Of a stretch of 8,277 bases of DNA, positions 1 through 8,277 are shown in pieces. The stretch lies in NCBI GenBank assembly GCA_023432995.1, contig JAEZES010000273.1, positions 1-8,277 of the forward strand, written 5' to 3'. How positions within the stretch are numbered: the stretch's first letter is position 1; every line of letters begins with the position of its first letter. A program made the position numbers and the translations under genes. Below the pieces are notes generated by a model. It had not been told where the DNA came from, made no database searches, and saw only the letters and a list, made by a program, of their open reading frames with translations. The stretch is from Pseudomonadota bacterium. GTDB taxonomy: Bacteria > Pseudomonadota > Alphaproteobacteria > Sphingomonadales > Sphingomonadaceae.

Positions 1-1
1 G

Positions 2-646
2 CTCGCGGCGATGGACCTGACCGAGGCCGGCGAGCCGCGGCGCGTGCCGGCGGCGACCGTGCTCTGGCCGGCGCCGCACATCGCGGCCCTGCCCGATTTC
101 CTTACCCTCGACGAATGCCGCTACCTGGTCGACCTGGCCACGCCGCGCCTGCAGCCGTCGCAAGTCGTCGATCCGCGCACGGGCCGGCTGATCCGCGATC
201 CTGTCCGTACCGCCAGCGCGGCCGCCTTCCCGCTGGTGCTCGAGGACCCGGTGCTCCACGCCGTCAACCGGCGGATCGCCGCCGCGACGGAAACCGCGTG
301 GGCGCAAGGCGAACCGGCGCAAGTGCTGTGCTATCGGCCGGGCGAGGAATACAAGCTGCACAGCGACGCCCTGCCCGCCGCCGCCAACCAGCGGATCATC
401 ACCGTGCTGGTGACCCTCAGCGACGCCTACGACGGCGGCGAGACCGTCTTCCCGGCCGTCGGCTTCGCCTGGCGCGGGCGCCCCGGCGAAGCGCTGATCT
501 TTCGCAACACCGATGCCGCCGGCGCGGCCGACCTGTCCGCGCGACACGCGGGCAACCCGGTTCTTCGCGGGACCAAGGTCTTGTTATCGCGCTGGATTCG
601 CCAGAACGCGCTCGACCTGTCGGGCCCGCCCGGCCGCCCCTTCTAG
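2..646 (+). CDS. 2-oxoglutarate/Fe(II) oxygenase, prolyl-4-hydroxylase-like, C-terminal part (5' end outside window)
   Basis: The protein carries the P4H-type double-stranded beta-helix core. Counting from the first ATG at 11, the iron ligands are H117 and D119 (in YKLHSD) and H179 (in ARHAGNPV), and K189 is placed to bind the 2-oxoglutarate carboxylate. GGETVFPAVG and the GEALIFRN strand are typical of the family. Such enzymes couple 2-oxoglutarate decarboxylation to hydroxylation of a substrate, often a peptidyl proline; the substrate here is unknown. The reading frame stays open through positions 2-10 (Leu-Ala-Ala) to the window edge. From memory, sphingomonad relatives carry a long Sel1/TPR-like N-terminal region before this domain, so the ATG at 11 is probably internal rather than the true start; that is inference. 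No signal peptide can be assessed. The TonB-dependent receptor gene follows on the same strand after 207 bp. Confidence 0.87.
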   Translation, partial: LAAMDLTEAGEPRRVPAATVLWPAPHIAALPDFLTLDECRYLVDLATPRLQPSQVVDPRTGRLIRDPVRTASAAAFPLVLEDPVLHAVNRRIAAATETAWAQGEPAQVLCYRPGEEYKLHSDALPAAANQRIITVLVTLSDAYDGGETVFPAVGFAWRGRPGEALIFRNTDAAGAADLSARHAGNPVLRGTKVLLSRWIRQNALDLSGPPGRPF

Positions 647-853
647 GCATGCCGGCGAGGGCCGGATGTGGTCCGATTGCAACATGTCGGCGACGAACGC
701 CGAACCTGAATTTAATTTGAATTGAAACCAAACGCGCGTTCAGCGACGGTTGCCGCGTTTCGCTGTTCCGCCCGGCCAAGGGGCTGCGGCCAGGCGGAGT
801 CTTCCAGCGCAACGGGGCTGCCGGCCGCGCCGGCGACAATGGGGACTAGACCT
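647..853 (+). promoter_or_regulatory. Intergenic leader of the TonB-dependent receptor gene, with AT-rich island
   Basis: This 207-bp gap separates the oxygenase stop from the chosen receptor start. A short hairpin, CCGGC-GAGG-GCCGG, lies at 652-665 with no T tract, so it is at best a weak terminator for the oxygenase. The sequence at 708-727 is strikingly AT-rich in an otherwise GC-rich region and contains GAATT twice, 11 bp apart (708-712 and 719-723). That is where a promoter or regulator site would be expected, but I cannot match a -35/-10 pair or a known operator such as a Fur box. The receptor frame stays open back to a TTG at 722, inside this AT tract; I regard that extension as non-coding because it would place a 44-residue Arg/Ala-rich segment ahead of a clean signal peptide. 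Confidence 0.35.
841..845 (+). promoter_or_regulatory. Probable ribosome binding site supporting the GTG start at 854
   Basis: GGGGA lies 8 bases before the GTG at 854. The alternative in-frame ATG at 839 has no purine-rich Shine-Dalgarno sequence ahead of it (upstream bases are CCGGCGACA) and itself overlaps this site. Together with the signal peptide beginning directly at the GTG, this decides the start. Confidence 0.5.
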
Positions 854-3800
854 GTGAGAATCCAAGCTCGTTTGAAGGGCGCCGCGGCGCCGGTTGCACT
901 GTGCGCGCTCCTTGCTGCGCAGCCCGTATTGGCCCAGGACGAACCGGAGGCGGAGACCGTCGCCGGTGCCGCCGAAGACGCCGCCGAAGAGACCGCTGAA
1001 AGCGAGGGCACGATCCTCGTCACCGGCTCGCGCATTCGTCAGGACGAGTTCAGCGCTCCCGCGCCGATCACCGTGATCGATCCCGAGATCGCGGTGCGCC
1101 AGGGCCTGATGGACACCAGCGAGATGATCCAGGGCTCGCCGATCGCCTCGGGCTCGTCGCAGATCACCGCCGCGTTCTCGAGCCAGTACCTGACCAACGG
1201 CGGCCAGGGCGTGCAGACCGTCTCGCTGCGCGGTCTCGGCGCCGAGCGCACGCTCGTCATGCTCAACAGCCGCCGCGCCGGCCCGGCCGGCACGCGCGGC
1301 GCGGTCTCAGCGTTCGACCTCAACGTGCTGCCGCAGGCGATCGTCCAGCGGGTCGACATCCTCAAGGACGGCGCCTCGTCGATCTACGGTTCGGACGCCG
1401 TCGCGGGCGTGGTCAACCTGATCACCAAGACCGACACCGACGGCATCGAGCTCGACCTGTTCGGCTCGCTTCCCTACCAGTCCGGCGGCGAAGTGTTCTC
1501 CGGCACCGCGATGTGGGGCAAGACCTTCAGCGGCGGGCACGTGCTCGCCTCAGGCACCTACTACAAGCAGAATGAGCTCGCCCGCGGCGACCGCTCGTAC
1601 CTGCAGTGCGAGGAAGCTTACACCTTCACCGACGAGACTTTCAGCACGCGCGCCGACCTGGTCGACCCGCGCACCGGGCGCTACGCGTGCTCGGGCGGCG
1701 AAAGCAACATCACCTGGGGCCACATCTGGACCTACGACTACTCGTATTACTACGGCGGCGGGTCGAACATCCCGACCGGCGAGAACCCGCTCACCTTCGG
1801 CCCCGGCCTCGGCGAAGTCTCGCTGCTCCAGTACAGCTATCCGGGCGACAACCTCGGCGCTTACATCCCCGGCGTCGGACCGGGTCCGATCGGCGTCCCG
1901 GCTGGCTGGTACCCGGTCAGCTACGGCCCTGCGTCGGCGGCCGTGCAGAACAACTACCACCCGAACATGAACACGGACTCGGTGATCCCCGAGACCGAGC
2001 GCTTCACGCTCTACCTTGACGCCGCAATCGAGCTGACCCCGGGCATCGAGGCCTACACCGAGCTGCTCTACAACAAGCGCAAGACCTACTTCGAGACCTC
2101 GTTCCAGGTCTGGCAGTTCGGCGTCGGCGAGGATGCCAACGGCCTCTACGGCCTTCCGCCGGGTCTCGGCGACCCGTTCGCGGTGGGCTTCAACGGGACG
2201 GCGTCGTTCAGCCCGACGGCCTACAACGACCACTGGGACAGCTGGCAGGAGGTCGATTACTACCGCGGTGTCCTCGGCTTCCGCGGCGACTTCTCGGCCG
2301 ACTGGTCGTGGGACATCTACGGCCAGTACTCGATGTCCGACGGCGATTACGGCAACGAGCGCGTGCTCAACGACGCGATCGCCACCCAGGACTTCCGCTT
2401 CGGCTCGTGCGTCGGCGACACCACGCCGATCAGCAACCGGCCGTGCGTCGACGTCCAGTGGCATACGCCGCGGGTGATGTACGGCGACTTCACCGCCGAG
2501 GAGGCGGCGTTCCTGTTCGACACCGAAGTCGGCAACACCGAATACACCCAGTGGTACGTCGAAGGCGTGGTCAACGGCGATACGGGCCAGTGGTTCGAAC
2601 TCCCTGGCGGCCCGATCGGCATCGCGATCGGCGCCACCTACCGCAACGACGAGATCGAGGACGTACCCGGCGCGATCACGCTCGCCGGCAACGCCTGGCA
2701 GTCGTCGCGCTCGGGCGTCACCGCCGGCAAGACCGACACGATCGAGGGCTTCGGTGAAATTCGCCTGCCGCTGCTTGCCGACATCCCGATGATCGACTCG
2801 CTGACGCTGATGGCCGCCGGGCGTGTCACCAACGTCAAGGCGACGCGCGCGTCCGACGGGGCGACCGACAGCACCAACGGCAATTTCACCTACAAGCTGG
2901 CGGCGGACTGGGAAGTGACCAACTGGCTGCGCTTCCGGGGAACCTACGGTACCTCGTTCCGCGCTCCGGCGCTGTTCGAACAGTTCCTTGCCGACGAAAC
3001 GGGCGGCTTGTCGCAGCGCACCGTCGATCCCTGCATCCAGTGGGGGCTCAACCTCGCGCAGGGCAACATCAGCCAGCGCTTCGCCGACAATTGCGCGGCC
3101 GACGGCGTCCCGGCGAACCACACCGGGGCCGGCATCAGCGTGACGACCTACACCGGCGGCGGTTTCGGGCTGCTCGAGCCCGAGACGTCGAAGGCGTGGA
3201 CCGCGAGCATGATCCTGACGCCGCGCTTCGACTTCGCGCCGAACACCGACTTCAGCATCGCGTTCGACTACTTCGACATCGAGGTGAACGGGGAAATTGC
3301 CCAGCTCGGCGCCGCCAACATCGTCGCCGGCTGTTACGCGTCGGACTTCTTCCCGACCGACCCGCTGTGCGACCTGTTCGCGCGTGTGGGCGAACTCGAT
3401 CCGAGCGATCCCGACTGGAACGCCGGTTCGCCCAACAACATCGCCCGCGTCCGCGACAGCTTCCTCAACGTCAACAGCCAGCAGAACGAGGGCCTCGACG
3501 TCACGACGCGGATCCAGCACGACTTCGCCGGCGACACGACCCTGACTGTCCAGGCGCAGATGACCTGGCAGTTCAAGGACCGTACCGCGCTGTTCACCGG
3601 GCTGTTCGAAGACGACAACGGGGAGGCAGGTGAGCCGAAATGGGTCGGCGACTTCCGCGTGATCCTCGATCACCAGTCGTGGTCGTTCTTCTACGGCCTC
3701 GACGTGATCGGCGCGACCAACGACGAGGAAGACTGGCTCGACGCCAACGGCACGCTGTGCCCGACGTACGTCACGCTCGGCACGGTCTGCATGGACCTGA

Positions 3801-4018
3801 CGCTGCCGGCGACGTTCTACCACAGCGTCTCGATCAGCAAGGAGATCGGCGACCACTTCACGCTGACCGCCGGTGTGTCCAACCTGTTCGGAACCCGGCC
3901 GCCGCGCAGCTCGAGCATCAACGCCAACGGCATCAACAACTTCGGCCACGGCGTGCTCTACTCGCAATACGACCTGATCGGCACGCGGTTCTTCGCCAAC
4001 ATCAATACGCGGTTCTGA
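854..4018 (+). CDS. Large TonB-dependent outer-membrane receptor
   Basis: This is a 1054-residue TonB-dependent receptor that would import a scarce ligand across the outer membrane using ExbBD-TonB energy. A signal peptide spans about residues 1-27 (basic MRIQARLKG start, hydrophobic APVALCALLAAQPVLA, likely cut after A27). An acidic Ala/Glu linker follows, then the TonB box ILVTGSRI (54-61), the plug domain (about 65-190, with VSLRGLGAERTLVMLN and GSDAVAGVVNLIT), and a long beta-barrel to a C-terminal Phe (IGTRFFANINTRF). It is longer than classical siderophore receptors (about 700-800 residues), resembling the large receptors abundant in sphingomonads and xanthomonads, whose ligands include glycans and peptides; the ligand here cannot be assigned. 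Ten barrel cysteines fall in five closely spaced pairs. GTG is chosen over upstream ATG 839 and TTG 722 because of the Shine-Dalgarno sequence and signal peptide. A strong hairpin follows the stop. Confidence 0.93.
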   Translation: MRIQARLKGAAAPVALCALLAAQPVLAQDEPEAETVAGAAEDAAEETAESEGTILVTGSRIRQDEFSAPAPITVIDPEIAVRQGLMDTSEMIQGSPIASGSSQITAAFSSQYLTNGGQGVQTVSLRGLGAERTLVMLNSRRAGPAGTRGAVSAFDLNVLPQAIVQRVDILKDGASSIYGSDAVAGVVNLITKTDTDGIELDLFGSLPYQSGGEVFSGTAMWGKTFSGGHVLASGTYYKQNELARGDRSYLQCEEAYTFTDETFSTRADLVDPRTGRYACSGGESNITWGHIWTYDYSYYYGGGSNIPTGENPLTFGPGLGEVSLLQYSYPGDNLGAYIPGVGPGPIGVPAGWYPVSYGPASAAVQNNYHPNMNTDSVIPETERFTLYLDAAIELTPGIEAYTELLYNKRKTYFETSFQVWQFGVGEDANGLYGLPPGLGDPFAVGFNGTASFSPTAYNDHWDSWQEVDYYRGVLGFRGDFSADWSWDIYGQYSMSDGDYGNERVLNDAIATQDFRFGSCVGDTTPISNRPCVDVQWHTPRVMYGDFTAEEAAFLFDTEVGNTEYTQWYVEGVVNGDTGQWFELPGGPIGIAIGATYRNDEIEDVPGAITLAGNAWQSSRSGVTAGKTDTIEGFGEIRLPLLADIPMIDSLTLMAAGRVTNVKATRASDGATDSTNGNFTYKLAADWEVTNWLRFRGTYGTSFRAPALFEQFLADETGGLSQRTVDPCIQWGLNLAQGNISQRFADNCAADGVPANHTGAGISVTTYTGGGFGLLEPETSKAWTASMILTPRFDFAPNTDFSIAFDYFDIEVNGEIAQLGAANIVAGCYASDFFPTDPLCDLFARVGELDPSDPDWNAGSPNNIARVRDSFLNVNSQQNEGLDVTTRIQHDFAGDTTLTVQAQMTWQFKDRTALFTGLFEDDNGEAGEPKWVGDFRVILDHQSWSFFYGLDVIGATNDEEDWLDANGTLCPTYVTLGTVCMDLTLPATFYHSVSISKEIGDHFTLTAGVSNLFGTRPPRSSSINANGINNFGHGVLYSQYDLIGTRFFANINTRF

Positions 4019-4037
4019 TCCGGCCGGACGACCATGC

Positions 4038-4077
4038 GAAGGGCGGCGGGTGACAAACCTGCCGCCCTTCCTCTATC
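4038..4077 (+). terminator. Intrinsic terminator-like hairpin after the receptor gene
   Basis: GAAGGGCGGC at 4038-4047 pairs perfectly with GCCGCCCTTC at 4061-4070. Two more G-C pairs and a G-U pair extend this to a 13-bp stem closed by the 7-base loop TGACAAA. The 3' side runs into TTCCTCTAT, a weak pyrimidine/T tract. It starts 20 bases after the receptor stop. It also overlaps the longest possible reading frame of the sulfotransferase (ATG at 4034), which argues for the later start at 4088. Confidence 0.75.
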
Positions 4078-4087
4078 TGGCAGCGCG

Positions 4088-4897
4088 ATGAACAAGCCCG
4101 CCTCCAACCGGACGATGGTCCGCCTCAAGCCGGACACGCTCGACGCGGAAAACCGCAAGTTCGAGCAGGTGCGGCTACCGCAGCCGCTGTTCCTCAACTC
4201 GGTGCCCAAGTCGGGCTCGCACCTGCTGCGCAACATCATGCGGATGTTCGTCCCGGTCGAGGACCAGTACCAGGTGCAGTTCATCCAGTGGGGCAACCTG
4301 ATGCAGCATCTCGAGGCGTTCCGGCCCGAGAAGAAGATGCTCAGCTGGGGGCACCTGATGTTCTCCGACGCCTCGGCGATCGAGGCCGCCCCGGCGCGCA
4401 AGATCGTGCTCGTGCGCGATCCCTACACCTGGGTGCTGGCGCGCGCGCGGTTCTTCCTGTCCGACGAGTTCGGCGACAACTCGATGCTGGTCAAGAACGG
4501 CGAGCTGACCGTCGATACGCTGATCAACCTGATGATCTTCGGCATCCACCAGAAGGCGATGCCGATGCGCGACCTGTTCAACTACAACGCGGTCGCCTGG
4601 CTCGGCACCGACTGCACGATGCTGCGCTACGAGGATCTGGTGGCGGCGGTGAAGGACCTCGAGAGCGAGGCGGCCGAAGCCTACTTCATGCGCGTGTTCG
4701 AGGCCGCCGGCCTCGCCAGGGTGCCCGACGACTGGCGCGAGCGGGTGCGGATCGGGTCCGACCGCAAGCAGAGCGGGACCGCGAGCGAGAACCTCACCGG
4801 CGAAGCGAGCCGCATTCCCAAGGTGCTGACCGACCAGCAGCGCGCGCTGGTCGACTACGCCGCGCCCGGCCTGCGCGCGCTGCTCGGCTACGCCTAG
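4088..4897 (+). CDS. Sulfotransferase-fold protein (PAPS-dependent), substrate unknown
   Basis: The 269-residue protein shows the two PAPS-binding signatures of sulfotransferases. The 5'-phosphosulfate loop is FLNSVPKSGSHLLRN (about 35-49, with K41 and S42), and the 3'-phosphate site is KIVLVRDPYTWVLARARFF (105-123, with R110, S/T-like T114 and R119). H89 in LSWGHLMF sits where the catalytic base of the family usually lies. A C-terminal RKQSGTASEN (226-235) resembles the RKGxxG nucleotide-contacting segment. The enzyme would move a sulfuryl group from PAPS to a hydroxyl or amine; the acceptor is not identifiable. There is no signal peptide or membrane segment, so it is probably cytoplasmic. 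I chose ATG 4088 because the earlier in-frame ATG (4034) lies at the receptor terminator hairpin; no strong Shine-Dalgarno sequence precedes either. It sits 69 bp after the receptor, same strand, and its stop codon directly touches a large palindrome. Confidence 0.85.
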   Translation: MNKPASNRTMVRLKPDTLDAENRKFEQVRLPQPLFLNSVPKSGSHLLRNIMRMFVPVEDQYQVQFIQWGNLMQHLEAFRPEKKMLSWGHLMFSDASAIEAAPARKIVLVRDPYTWVLARARFFLSDEFGDNSMLVKNGELTVDTLINLMIFGIHQKAMPMRDLFNYNAVAWLGTDCTMLRYEDLVAAVKDLESEAAEAYFMRVFEAAGLARVPDDWRERVRIGSDRKQSGTASENLTGEASRIPKVLTDQQRALVDYAAPGLRALLGYA

Positions 4898-4943
4898 CGA
4901 AAAGAGGGACAGTCCCTCCTTTTGGGGACTGTCCCTCTTTTCG
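4898..4943. terminator. Perfect 19-bp-stem hairpin directly after the sulfotransferase stop; REP-like palindrome
   Basis: CGAAAAGAGGGACAGTCCC (4898-4916) is the exact reverse complement of 4925-4943; the loop is the 8 bases TCCTTTTG. The first base follows the TAG stop with no gap. Each arm is itself nearly palindromic around GGGACAGTCCC, so the element can be read as two short palindromes in inverted arrangement, as in paired REP elements. The plus-strand transcript ends the stem with CUCUUUU, so it should terminate the sulfotransferase mRNA, and by symmetry transcripts from the other side. Origin as a mobile palindrome is inference. Confidence 0.8.
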
Positions 4944-5056
4944 CGTCGCTGTTCCTCGTTTCGCGCCGACGGCCCGCTCACCCCACGGTGATCTTCGAAA
5001 AGAGGGACAGTCCCTCTTTTCGCGCCGCTGTTCCTCGTTTCGCGCCGACGGCCCGC

Positions 5057-5074
<18 letters not shown>
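4917..5074. repeat. Tandem 79-bp duplication spanning the clpB 3' end and downstream palindrome
   Basis: Two head-to-tail units of 79 bp lie at 4917-4995 and 4996-5074. Positions 4925-4995 and 5004-5074 match at 69 of 71 bases (differences at 4930/5009 and 4946/5025); only the first 8 bases of the units differ (TCCTTTTG versus CGAAAAGA). The right unit includes the genuine last five codons and stop of clpB (5057-5074, minus strand, KITVG-stop). The left unit holds an extra, useless copy of those 18 bases at 4978-4995. Inside each unit a 20-bp sequence is repeated in degenerate form (5007-5026 and 5027-5046, 16 of 20 matching; likewise 4928-4947 and 4948-4967). The near identity suggests a recent event. 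Confidence 0.9.
4996..5022. terminator. 27-bp perfect palindrome, probable clpB terminator; second copy of the REP-like element
   Basis: CGAAAAGAGGGAC (4996-5008) and GTCCCTCTTTTCG (5010-5022) are exact reverse complements around a single central base, A5009. As RNA this folds as a stem with a 3-base loop and carries UUUU at its 3' side on either strand. It begins 34 bases beyond the clpB stop codon on the minus strand, a suitable place for a rho-independent terminator. The arm sequence is the same as in the hairpin at 4898-4943, so the two are copies of one element. Confidence 0.7.
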
Positions 5075-7636
<2,562 letters not shown>

Positions 7637-7642
7637 GCGGTG

Positions 7643-7648
7643 CCCCTC
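7643..7648 (-). promoter_or_regulatory. clpB ribosome binding site
   Basis: On the minus strand GAGGGG lies 6 bases before the ATG at 7636, a near-ideal Shine-Dalgarno position. It fixes the clpB start at MNLEKFTDRA, which also matches the conserved ClpB N terminus. Confidence 0.75.
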
Positions 7649-7664
7649 GGGTTTGTCTGGCGCC

Positions 7665-7693
7665 TAAATGGTGTGGCCTTCGGGCAACACAAG
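7665..7693 (-). promoter_or_regulatory. Putative RpoH (sigma-32) heat-shock promoter of clpB
   Basis: On the minus strand, CTTGTG (7693-7688) and CATTTA (7670-7665, preceded by C) are separated by exactly 17 bases. This fits the CTTG ... C-CAT-T/A-T pattern of heat-shock promoters, and clpB is a classical RpoH target. The -35 element begins only 4 bases after the aminopeptidase stop codon, and the whole promoter lies in a 61-bp gap. The spacer also contains a small imperfect hairpin (GTGT.GCC-CGAA-GGC.ACAC), which might serve the upstream gene as a weak terminator. The assignment is by motif and context, not by a scored model. Confidence 0.65.
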
Positions 7694-7697
7694 TAGG

Positions 7698-8277
7698 CTA
7701 GCGCTCGGGCCGCCACTCGCGCGCGAGCAAGTCTAACAGCCGCACGCCGTAGCCGGTCGGCCCCTTCGGCGTCACCGGGCCGGCACTGTCGGCCCACATC
7801 GTCGGCGCCATGTCGATGTGCGCCCACGGCATGTCTTCGGCGATGAACGCCTCGATGAAGTGCGCCCCCGCGCTCGCGCCCGGCGCCGGGCTGGCGCCCG
7901 AGTTCTTGACGTCGGCGATGTCCGACTTGATCGCCTTGGCGTAGTCGGGGTGCAGCGGCAGCCGCCAGACCGGCTCGCCGGCGCGCTCGGCGACGTCCTC
8001 GATCCGCTCGGCAATCGCGTCCTCGCGCGCGAACAGCCCGGCGTATTCGGGCCCGAGCGCGGACACGGCCGCTCCGGTCAGCGTGGCGATGTCGACGATC
8101 GCGAGCGGCTTGCGCCGCTCGGCCACGTACTGCACCGCGTCGGCCAGGACCAGGCGGCCCTCCGCGTCGGTATTGCGGATCTCGATCGTCTTGCCGCCCA
8201 TCGTGCGCACCACGTCGCCGACCCGCTGGGCGTTGCCGTCGGGCATGTTCTCGGCCAGCGCCGCGACCGCGACGACG
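7698..8277 (-). CDS. Leucyl aminopeptidase, M17 family (PepA-like), C-terminal part (5' end outside window)
   Basis: The fragment contains the M17 signature NTDAEGRLVLAD, whose Asp and Glu are metal ligands of the two-zinc (or manganese) centre and whose Arg helps the reaction. It is preceded by NMPDGNAQRVGDVV, the conserved loop of PepA-type enzymes, and followed by VDIATLTGA and WAHIDMAPTMW near the C terminus. Such enzymes remove N-terminal residues from peptides in the cytoplasm, usually as hexamers. The frame remains open above the Met at 8246 through VVAVAALAEN to the right edge, so that Met is internal and the N-terminal domain plus the first metal ligands lie outside. About 192 residues are visible. 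The end sequence (TPKGPTGYGVRLLDLLAREW) differs from E. coli PepA, so it may be a paralogue; I therefore leave the symbol blank. clpB follows 61 bp downstream on the same strand with its own promoter. Confidence 0.93.
   Translation of the reverse strand, partial: VVAVAALAENMPDGNAQRVGDVVRTMGGKTIEIRNTDAEGRLVLADAVQYVAERRKPLAIVDIATLTGAAVSALGPEYAGLFAREDAIAERIEDVAERAGEPVWRLPLHPDYAKAIKSDIADVKNSGASPAPGASAGAHFIEAFIAEDMPWAHIDMAPTMWADSAGPVTPKGPTGYGVRLLDLLAREWRPER

Noticed and set aside
722..853. Extension of the receptor gene to TTG 722 or ATG 839
   Set aside because: The extra residues are Arg/Ala/Ser-rich and would bury the signal peptide; GTG 854 has the better ribosome site and begins a standard signal peptide.
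1550..3967. An 805-codon open frame on the minus strand, opposite the receptor gene
   Set aside because: It is antisense to a well-supported TonB-dependent receptor, its product is a Val/Ala/Arg/Asp-rich low-information sequence with no recognisable domain, and such long shadows are expected in GC-rich genes with strong third-position bias.
4034..4087. Start of the sulfotransferase at ATG 4034
   Set aside because: This segment coincides with the receptor terminator hairpin and gives a low-complexity leader not needed for the sulfotransferase fold.
4978..4995. A second truncated clpB gene or pseudogene
   Set aside because: Only the last five codons and stop are present as part of the 79-bp duplication; this is too little to call a separate gene remnant, so it is described with the repeat.

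Overview
The window is GC-rich and reads as ordinary chromosome of an alphaproteobacterium, most likely a sphingomonad (Sphingomonas/Erythrobacter-like). This rests on the style of the large TonB-dependent receptor (a VTGSRI-type TonB box, GSDAVAGVVNLIT in the plug, a terminal Phe), the Sel1/2OG-oxygenase-like protein, strong GC3 codon bias, and an alphaproteobacterial-type heat-shock promoter in front of clpB. The genus is inferred from family resemblance only; no marker gene is present.

Left half, plus strand: (1) the C-terminal part of a prolyl-4-hydroxylase-like 2-oxoglutarate/Fe(II) oxygenase, cut by the left edge; (2) a 207-bp gap with an AT-rich island; (3) a 1054-residue TonB-dependent outer-membrane receptor, starting at a GTG and followed by a strong intrinsic-terminator-like hairpin; (4) a 269-residue PAPS-dependent sulfotransferase-fold protein. 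These three genes may form an accessory uptake or modification module, but its substrate cannot be read from the sequence.

Centre: a 159-bp convergent gap between the sulfotransferase and clpB carries layered repeats. A perfect 19-bp-stem hairpin abuts the sulfotransferase stop codon. A 27-bp palindrome built from the same sequence (GAGGGAC/GTCCCTC core) lies nearby. A 79-bp tandem duplication has copied the last five codons and stop of clpB, and a degenerate 20-bp repeat sits inside each unit. This is the most unusual part of the window and looks like a REP/MITE-type palindrome that has been locally amplified; it probably also serves as a two-way terminator.

Right half, minus strand: a complete clpB disaggregase gene (859 residues) with a well-placed Shine-Dalgarno sequence and an RpoH-type promoter packed into a 61-bp gap, and upstream of it the C-terminal part of an M17 leucyl aminopeptidase cut by the right edge. 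These are housekeeping protein-quality-control and peptide-turnover genes.

No tRNA, rRNA, CRISPR array, transposase gene or phage gene was seen. No clearly new multi-gene system is present; the best leads are the repeat cluster and the oxygenase/receptor/sulfotransferase grouping.
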